NCBI GenBank assembly: GCA_024516035.1
Contig: CM044958.1
Coordinates: 41,707,743-41,771,742 of the forward strand
Length of the DNA: 64,000 nucleotides
Reading direction: 5' to 3'
From: Bactericera cockerelli
Lineage: Eukaryota; Arthropoda; Insecta; Hemiptera; Triozidae
Shown: positions 56,194-64,000 of the stretch, one piece after another
Position numbering within the stretch: position 1 is the first letter of the stretch
Layout: each line of letters starts with the position of its first letter
Position numbers and translations under genes: made by a program
The notes under the pieces: generated by a model
What the model was told of the DNA's origin: nothing
Seen by the model: only the letters and a program-made list of their open reading frames with translations
Database searches by the model: none

Positions 56194-58012
56194 AAACTCG
56201 AAACATAGGAATACTCAGGAGATCTATAACACTTGGTTGTAGTCTTCAGATGTTAAAAGTCGCAGGTTTAGTTCAGACAAGAATCTTTTTCTCTCTTTCT
56301 TAAAATATCGTTGGCTCCGATACAATCAATGCAAGTAAATATTGAAAGACTTATTCCAGACGAAACAGGAAATGTCAGGAGACATTTGATGGACACTTTG
56401 AGAACATTCAACCCAAGTTGCAATCAACAGTCTCTTCTGAATGCAGTAAATGTAAATGCACTTGAGATGTCATATCACTCATAATGAACAGATTCATAAA
56501 ACTGAGCAAGATTAAGTGGTATACATACCATGAACATAGAACACACCTACTTATAAAGACCTCCTTTGTATTAATACATCGAACTGCGAATGTGAAGTTC
56601 TTATCCGAAACAAAATCTTCAAGTTTTATGTGAAAAATATTTAATAAATTGTTTGAAATATAAAAAGACCATTTCCAGGTGTGATAAAAAAATTAATATT
56701 CCATAAATGCTTCAATCCTTTCAGATCGGTTCACTTTCTATATATCCATCATCGCATAGAACGACTGTTTTTTATTATTAATAAAATATTTTTAGAATTC
56801 TTGGCTTCGTATCCATCATCGCTGTTTAGAATTTGAGATTGAAATGTTTACTTCCAGTCCGGGGACTTCATCTTGTTCACACGGCCATAAGATATTGAGT
56901 GCTAGTCATTTCATAAGAAATATTGATGATGTTACCGTTCAGGAATATCAGCTTGATCAAGTAATCATTGAGAAATCATTATTTCTTATCTTACTCTGAA
57001 ATTATAGGATTTAAATGATCAGGTACCCAGTAAGATTTTAAAAGATCTTTGAGAACAGTTCACACTTCTAATGACATTTTTTCAAAAAATTCTATTTTAT
57101 CGAAGAAGTTTAAAAAAAGTCGTAATAGTAATAGTCCTCTCTTGCCTCGAGAGAAAAATCAAGCCATTGGAAAATGTAATTTTCTCAATTGCATACGGAA
57201 ATACATAACTATATAATTACATATTTGTTGTTTAGAAGTTGGTTCTGCTTTTTGTATGTAAATCAATCTGAAAATATCTCAAGGCAGAATGACATTTTAT
57301 TATTTATCACCCGTGTGATCTTGAACTAAGGGATCATCATAAATCTAATCATCCCTGTGGCATAACTCCAGGTCCCGGTTTTATCAGAAAGATGCGTGGA
57401 TCAGTGACTTAGCTTATTTAATTTCATCCGATTAAAAGAAATCCCTGTTCTGGATGTCTCTTATGTTGATGCTAACACGTACGAGGAAAGTGTTCTCTGA
57501 GAGGAAATGGAGTGGCGAGAGGGGTTTTTATTCTGATGTCATATATTATCTGCTTCCCTGCTAAAATCTTTTTCTTCAAATATTTTTTAACATGAGGAGA
57601 AGCATCTACTCCGGGATGGACTTACGCTAGCAGTCTGCGCTACGGCGTACCTGAAGAAACAGGAACCTTTCTGGAATAGACAAATAGTCCAGGGGCTAAA
57701 ATCAAACGCATGAGAAATGAAGTTTTCAGAAGAAGATGGATTTGATTAAAAGACAATAAAATTTAATAGATAGTAAAATAGTAAAGCTCCTTTTTCATGT
57801 CCTTTTAGAACTGCTGCTGAAAAAAGCTATATGTGAACTGCTCCGACCAATTCCGTAGTTTCAAAAGTATTTATTTTTAGTAGTTTATAAATGAATTAAG
57901 AAGGTCAGGTTCCGATTTTTCATTGCTTGTGTCTATACATATTTTATAAATCGTCAAGTTAAAATTCGCTCTCTTGTCCCTAATTGTACAAATGTACACC
58001 TGTCGGAATCTA
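56194..58012. other. non-coding stretch
   Basis: 1.8 kb, AT-rich, no gene or repeat recognised. Confidence 0.4.
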
Positions 58013-58320
58013 GACATCTACATATAAATGAATGTCTATGTTTAATCTTCTTGTTTTTTGTCCATACTTGTGTCTTAAGACAGAGACACTTCTTTCTGTA
58101 CATCTGTCAGTATCCTCGGTCTCAGAGTTGATCTCCTCATCTCCACATTCCTGAGCCAGATTCCTCTTGCTTGACTTGGTCCTGTGTCCTGCAAGCTTGG
58201 GATCTTGGGTTCCACTCACAGTCTCACACTTGATCCAATTTGACAGCTGAGATTCTTCTATGTATATTTCTCGTAATTCTATACAGAAGTTAGAGTTGGA
58301 ACATTTCAGTCAATTTCAGA
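58013..58320 (-). other. coding-looking minus-strand frame, unassigned
   Basis: About 105 codons are open without an ATG requirement: CIELREIYIEESQLSNWIKC, then ETVSGTQDPKLAGHRTKSS, RNLAQECGDEEINSETEDTD, ending in a stop at 58010-58012. GC is higher than the flanks and the composition (acidic and polar, no low complexity) looks protein-like. It could be a terminal exon, a transposon fragment or chance. No domain recognised. Confidence 0.25.
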
Positions 58321-59149
58321 GTGGTTGATTCTTATTATTTTTTTCTACGGAAAAAGGAAAATTTAATGAAAAAATCATAAAATAAGGGTGAATGAAGTGC
58401 ATCATGAAAATATTATCACTTGTAAGTGATATTCTAGCTGAATCTACAGCCATGCATCAGTCGTGTGTATTTAGTACAGTTACAATGTAATTGTTTCAGA
58501 CACATAATTATACCGTGCATCAAATTGAGCGTTTTAAAACAAATATTATGTTGGCAGTATTGTAGCACTTACTTCATTACACATGACATGCGATATAACT
58601 ATATCATGTGTTAGTATATCAGCATCTCCTATTCGTACAAATGCATTGTTCAAGTTCGCGCTTTTCAGAATGTCAAATCTGGCGTTGCGACGTTGAAGTG
58701 CATTGTGCTCATGTTGCACAATGCTAATGCATTTACTTTTTGTTCATAACAATTTGCTGTGTTCATCAACACACGTGAATAATACATGGACCAATGCAGC
58801 TCTCCCTACCACGGACACTTCTCCTGTTACTCTCTGCTCATGCGAAAATGAAAAGCCTTTGTACTAGTCCTATGTCGCTTTTAAATTCAGGAAAAATATG
58901 CAGTTATGTGTTTATGTTTTGTACCTGTTTTTTTCTCTCTCTCGTGTAAACCTGGGTCTGGCCAATTAATCCAGCTTTACCTGGGCAAATGATTGGATTC
59001 TTTTTTTGTTTGTTGAGTAATGACAAAAATTTGATAAATGGACAGAATAAAAGTCAACAGAAACATGATATTCGATAGGAATGAAAATTGAAACTTAAAA
59101 TATGACACTTTTTGTATGTTTTTGTCATTCTAAAATAAATCAAAATATA
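58321..59149. other. non-coding stretch
   Basis: No gene or repeat recognised. Confidence 0.35.
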
Positions 59150-59383
59150 CGGTGTGAGCTTGGAAGTCTCACCTCACACCCATTATTTCCATTTTTTGCA
59201 GAGCTGGTATTTCCACCGATGAATTCCTTTGTCTGAGAGCTTTCAAACGAACTATGACGTGTCTATTTTATACCGCTTCTTGATACCTACATATACAGGG
59301 TTTCAGATTTTATGGACACCCTGTATTGTGATATTGAATGGTTTTCGATATACTGAGGGTGGAGTGAGACTTTGCGCACCCTG
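59150..59383. mobile_element. short MITE related to FB2 tips
   Basis: Left end cggtgtgagcttggaagtct followed by cacctcacacc; right end gggtggagtgagactttgcg followed by caccctg and TA. These are diverged inverted repeats matching the FB2 tip pattern (agggtgagcataaagtctca). Inside, tacagggt...accctgta (59295-59328) forms a second small inverted pair. Confidence 0.5.
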
Positions 59384-59384
59384 T

Positions 59385-61334
59385 ACATGAGAACATTGGT
59401 AATTTTTTTTTTTTTTTTTTTTTAAAGCAAATAGGAAATCTTGGTTTCAATATTCTAATGAATAATTTCAATAGAATGTCTGTGTATTAGAGTGATTTCA
59501 TGATTATCCCTGAAATGCTGGTGGAAATCTGGCATTGGCTCCTTAAGATGCATTGTTTAGATTCTTTAGTGTACAACTTCATGGAAATACTTTTTTACTG
59601 AGTGCTACATTACTAAATATCTGGACCATATAAATCTATAATTCGGGTAGAGATAAGTATATATACATGTATAGCAGCTTCTATTCTTACATGGCTGAAT
59701 AGTCGGGCAATACCTACTCACATTCATATTTTCGTGTTAGCACAGAGATAGGACTTGATGACGTCTACACAGTGACTAATGACATATTCAGCAATATGTT
59801 CATATGCCATTGCAATGTGCACACACATATAACTTATCTTCGATATGTCAACTCTTCATTGGTCATGCTCAAGATATTCTACACACATTATGTACAGGGT
59901 GGGATACTGGTGGTAATACAAATGTAGCTTCAACTGATGATGGCATCTATTACTGTTACGAGATGAAACAAGGCAATTTTGCACAAAAAATATTTTAATT
60001 AAGAGCATGTCCTCTTAAAAATCAGAAAATGGATCCTTTCATTTATTTGACTTATACATGGCCTGACGTCAAAAGTTAAATGGATTTATGACCAGTCATT
60101 TCCCAAATAAAAAATTAAAACAATGAAATTGTAATCCAGAGTAGAAAAACAGCCATTAAATAGATGAATAACATCCCTATATAACTATTCTTTAAAATCA
60201 TCAAAATATTCTTCTATTGTATAGATTGCTCTTTTCAATAAATATGGTCTTTCATTAATGTAAGAAATCGGTTCATTTTCTTGGCCTTGGAGACCTTTTT
60301 TCATTTGTCTAGCGTTCTAGAGTTATGACTTGTGACAGACATGGGCGGAATATGTTGTGTTAATAAACAGTAAATGTGTACTTCTCAAATCTTGTGTCTC
60401 TGTCTATCCAGTTTCAGAGTATGAAGTCATAGGTTGTAAATTGAGATTTCGAGCACCCTGTATAGCATGGAATGGCCCCCTCCCATTCCATCTCCCCAAG
60501 ACACCTCACACATATCTCGTATGCTTTAGTCACGGGAAAACCAATTAGTACATTTACTATTAGCAGCCTCTCACACTGGTAACAAGCGGACAAATCTAAT
60601 GACCATTCCATGATGACTGATTTGACGACTGTGATAGTAATAATAATAAAGTTTACAGCACTACCTACCTGTATGCTTCGTGAGAGTTGGGATGGCGAGT
60701 AGTAGGGAAAGTAAAGAGCCGAATGGACTTTATCCAGATGACTTTGTAGGTATAACCATAACCATTTAATACAAAATAATGAATTCAAAAAATGAATGGC
60801 AACAGGAAGTTTTTGGGTTTTTAAAGTATCAGTACAAAATATACTCGTACATATACATCGGTGGGTACACAATTCACATACATTAATATTAATAAATAAA
60901 TAAAAAACGTAGAAAGTTGGTTGTAGTGTTAATAAGTTTATTATAACACATCAACAGACGCACAATATAGTTTACAGAAAACTTTGGAAATTAAAATGTG
61001 CATGTTGAACAATATTTCTTTTGACTTTAAAGTCGTTAAATTCAATACTTTAGGTCTCGTCCTCACTTCCTATTCCTAATATATCTAATTATGTCATCCC
61101 GGATCTCTCGGACTATAGAATAGTATAGAAGATGACCATGTATTGTGTGAGTCAGAGAAGGCAAGATTCTCTACTTGAGGAGCCGATGACATGTTGAATG
61201 GTTCCATCACTTCCATCCTATTCAAGGACAAGCTATATGTTACTGCTCCAGCACTTCTTGACCATTCCAGCCTAATGATTCATTATCATAACAAGCTGTT
61301 AACTTGTTGAGCAACAGATAGTTAACAGTAAGTC
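59385..61334. other. non-coding stretch
   Basis: T tract at 59402-59423. A tacagggtgggatac tip near 59893 and a caccctgtata near 60455 could be the ends of another TA element about 570 bp long, but only about 10 bp match. No gene called. Confidence 0.35.
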
Positions 61335-61461
61335 TGCGTTTATCAATCGTTTTACGTCCCACTATATCAATTGATTTTATTTAAGTTATTGATAAACACA
61401 CAAATAGCACTAATCAACTGATTAGTGATTTATTTCACTGTTAATGTAATTGATAAACGCA
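61335..61461. mobile_element. 127-bp MITE-like inverted repeat
   Basis: Ends tgcgtttatcaat and attgataaacgca are exact 13-bp inverses. ttattgataaacaca inside adds a third half-site. No TSD recognised. Confidence 0.5.
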
Positions 61462-62663
61462 TAATAGTCATATCAGCAACTGGTAGATTCAAAGATTGTA
61501 AGTGAGCTAATACTTACTAAGAATAATAGGATAAGGAAAGTGAAAAAACGCAATATCATTATCGGAGTTTAATTGGTGCCATTATACGAGCACAATAATG
61601 TAAAAGGCTGATGCTGTTTTTTTAATAAAATCTGATTCAATAGTTGAGTATTTCTTTTATTCAAGTCTCTTTCAATATTCAAGCCTTACGTCAGGCAAAT
61701 AAATAAAAATGTACAAAGCAAGGAACATTTGTTAGAAGCTTAAAGGTATGAGATAACTCCTTATATCTTTTCTATCTTTAGGAAAGTTCTCAATAGAGAA
61801 TGCCTTGGGGTAATACTTAAATTCATGAAAAAATGTCGCTCTCGTTTAAGTAATTCACAGTAAGGGGCCCACACATGGTTGGATAAAGTACATTTAAAAA
61901 ATAAAGCTAGAAATTGAAGAATATTTAATATAAAGTGTTAATGAGGGATTATTTTTTTGTGCCTTGCAGTTTCTACGTAAAAAAACATGATGTCCGCTTT
62001 ACCTCCTAAATGGGAAAAAGCTGACAGCTCTACAAAATCTGGTACAAAACATTTTGATTCTCCATGATTATAGCGTGTGTAGACCACCATCGAAGAATTT
62101 TCAATATGCTCTACTTGAAGTTTCACTTTTGTCAACGAAAGTTTCGTCGAGTTTTTATTTCTGCAATATCTTCTCTTCTTGAAACAAAAATAAGAAACTA
62201 ATTCATTTTAATTCTTCATCATTCATCACTCCTGCTAGCAGTTTGCTGGAGTTGAGAAATGTAATTAGTATTTCCTTCTTTTTTTTGCAAAAAAAAGAAG
62301 AGAAAATTGTTATGATTAATTCAGAGACGAGAGAAAAAAAAGCTGACGAGTCTGAAAATGAAGAGTTGAAAGTGTTTTTAAACCTCGTAACCCCGTTTTA
62401 ATTTCATGAATAAAATGGTGTTAAAAGATATAAAAAGTAGGCTGGGGAATAAGGGATTAAATTTACTTATGTGCCTGTCTGTATTTAGAAAAATTCTGGA
62501 TACTGTAGAAGAAGAAGGGTCTTCGTTATAATAATACATTTTAATTAGAGGATTTTCTTTCGTAAAAATTTTCCACATCCCTGCCCTCAGAATAAATGTC
62601 CTCTGCTTTATCAATAGTGGGACAAGAAGTTGGATTAAATCATTACAGTCCTTCATAACCCTA

Positions 62664-62689
<26 letters not shown>
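61462..62689. other. non-coding stretch
   Basis: A solo taggataaggaaag tip of the CTTTCCTTATCCTA repeat near 61528. No gene recognised. The T tract at 62665-62691 leads into the next SINE (its A tail on the other strand). Confidence 0.4.
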
Positions 62690-62695
<6 letters not shown>

Positions 62696-62992
62696 AGTGA
62701 TTTCACAGCTGTTTTTATTTCCTAGCCATGAAACAGGACCTACTTTAGATGCTTCTGGTCTGTGTTGTAGCCTGCCCATCCCGTAGTAGTATATGCCTCC
62801 CCTCTGACGGGGAGAAGTGACACAATACTTCCCAATTCGGTGCTGGGTCAACACGAGCGCACCGTAAGGTATCCCTTACAAACAATTGTAACCAATTAAG
62901 AATACAAATTTTTGTCGGCACGGGGATCGAACCCGGGACCTTCCGCATGGCAAGCGAGTGCTTAACCACTGAGCTAATGGCGCGCTCAATAT
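62665..62992 (-). mobile_element. tRNA-derived SINE, family A, best-preserved copy
   Basis: Reads from 62992 to 62692 on the minus strand. The tRNA-like head has box A TTAGCTCAGTGG, loop TTGCCAT (GCC at the anticodon position) and box B GGTTCGATCCC. The body carries ggtgctgggtcaac, gaagtgacac, gcttgcccatcccgtag (plus-strand phrases) and a 3' end ttcacagctgtttttattt. A ~27-bp A tail appears as T at 62665-62691. This copy is the reference for the family. The 3' end has the tail type used by LINE machinery. Confidence 0.85.
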
Positions 62993-63118
62993 TGTTTTAT
63001 TGGTATTGTTATGGGTAATTAGGTATGGGTGGCTTATAGCTAACACACTGGGGTTCAATACCTGCTGGAACCGCAGTAGTCTCGACTTTTCATTTATGGG
63101 GGTGCACTCGAGCAAATA

Positions 63119-63275
63119 ATAAAAATAATGCTTTCTTGTGTTATATGTCACAGTTTAGGTACGCAGAATCATAGGACTTTACACTTTAATTTACATATCT
63201 TGTATTATTTTTTGCCTAATTCTACATGGTCGCTGCTTCACTTAAAGCAGCTACTCATTTTTCCTCACGAGTATG
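63119..63275 (-). mobile_element. SINE family C, 5'-truncated, with 15-bp TSD
   Basis: Reverse complement of the 3' half of the copy at 25915. On the plus strand it reads cgcagaatcataggac, atggtcgctgcttcac and ctactcatttttcctcacga. It is flanked by identical gcactcgagcaaata (63104-63118 and 63276-63290). The tRNA head is missing, the usual result of incomplete reverse transcription. Confidence 0.9.
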
Positions 63276-63290
63276 GCACTCGAGCAAATA

Positions 63291-64000
63291 CCTAGAAAGA
63301 CAATGCTTGTTCTTATTGCGTAGATTTCAAGTTAAAAGAATGTATAATAATGTACGATATTCTACTCACTTTTTACTTTCCTTATCATATAATTTCGTTT
63401 GAAAGAAGCTAGTAAGAAATTTTACTGAATAGAAAAACAAGTAGTTTGAATTGTACTCTGTGAATAATGAGGATAGGAAATGAGCAGTGCAATGACTCCT
63501 GAGCCAGGGGCCCGCGTTCACATCCAAGTGGAGGCGGGCATCAAGGAAACAATTATTTTAATTTCTAAACCTCGTCAGTACCGGGTGCCCTGAAGATGTA
63601 CTTTTCTCGATAGCTAGATCGCGTATGGATCAAAAGTGTGAGTAAACCGCGGTGACCAGCTGACCCAGTATATAATGCACTCATATGCAACCAGTTTAGT
63701 TCCCAGGAGCTTAAGGTACCGCGAGCTCTCCGCTCTTATGAAGTGACGGAAGTAGCCTGGGCCTATACATTGTTCTCGGTAGCATAGGGAACCCATTTAC
63801 GTGTGCTATTGGGGAAGTAAATTGTGCGAATTGAAAAAATAAATATTATACATACATACCTACTTCTTTTGTTCCTGATGTATTATTAACATATTTTGCA
63901 AGGTTCTTGCATTAACTTTTTCAACAGTTGGTGTACTGTACAGTCCTGTATAAAGCCCAGAGTTTAATTTGCAATGCTAATAAACCACGAAAGTAAAATT
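63291..64000. other. non-coding stretch to window end
   Basis: A solo ctttccttatcatataatt repeat tip lies near 63377, and a tRNA-like phrase gcgttcacatcc near 63514. No gene recognised. Confidence 0.35.

Noticed and set aside
59893..60465. A ~570-bp TA element between tacagggtggg and gcaccctgtata
   Set aside because: Only about 10 bp of terminal match and no subterminal similarity; such tips occur often here by decay.
1..64000. CRISPR arrays, operons, bacterial promoters or terminators
   Set aside because: The tandem repeats lack unique spacers of constant length, and the sequence is plainly eukaryotic.

Overview
This window looks like AT-rich, transposon-dense intergenic or intronic DNA from an arthropod nuclear genome. 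An insect is most likely and a hemipteran is only a guess. The evidence is: no bacterial-style gene packing; an RTE-clade non-LTR retrotransposon; Tc1/mariner, pogo-like and TTAA-target (piggyBac-like) DNA elements; several tRNA-derived SINE families; one 5S-rRNA-derived sequence; and microsatellites. No complete host gene could be recognised. The best host-coding signal is one GC-rich internal exon at 55534-55652 (+), with a strong acceptor and donor. Weaker candidate exons lie at 31922-32067, 34181-34360, 38500-38620, 17336-17478 and 58013-58320.

Layout. 1-10 kb: two non-autonomous elements beginning CAGGGTGTCTACT (986-2040, 5807-6555), members of a repeat family tipped by CTTTCCTTATCCTA, a rearranged tRNA-SINE (3472-3722) and a second SINE family (8250-8420). 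10.3-15.3 kb: four long-palindromic elements lie end to end with only TA-rich bases between them. They are FB1, FB2, a decayed mariner-like element with 0.5-kb arms, and FB3; a TTAA-target MITE is inserted in one arm. 18.9-20.2 kb: a short-TIR MITE, a 30-bp minisatellite and a second copy of the TTAA MITE. 22.1-23.7 kb: a Tc1-like element whose 5' half has been replaced by an inverted copy of its own 3' end. 24-31 kb: a 5S-derived sequence, two SINEs, CT microsatellites and a 22-bp minisatellite. 31.9-34.4 kb: two possible host exons and a pogo-like MITE. 34.8-38.2 kb: a nearly complete RTE retrotransposon on the minus strand with one frameshift. 39-50 kb: SINEs with clear target-site duplications (TSDs), a 2.1-kb foldback element and a third TTAA element. 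54-64 kb: a polypyrimidine tandem repeat, the good exon, a LINE 3' fragment, MITE remnants and further SINEs.

How the parts relate. The coding elements are parasites that supply machinery to the non-coding ones. The RTE reverse transcriptase is the kind of enzyme that mobilises SINEs in trans. Tc1/mariner transposases act on TA-flanked foldbacks and piggyBac transposases on TTAA MITEs. The most notable pattern is structural. Several unrelated elements (Tc1, mariner-like, SINE and TTAA MITE) carry an inverted duplicate of one of their own ends, and three of those junctions lie on homopolymer tracts. This gives 'mirror' elements with two copies of the same end, a plausible route to the complete foldbacks seen here.
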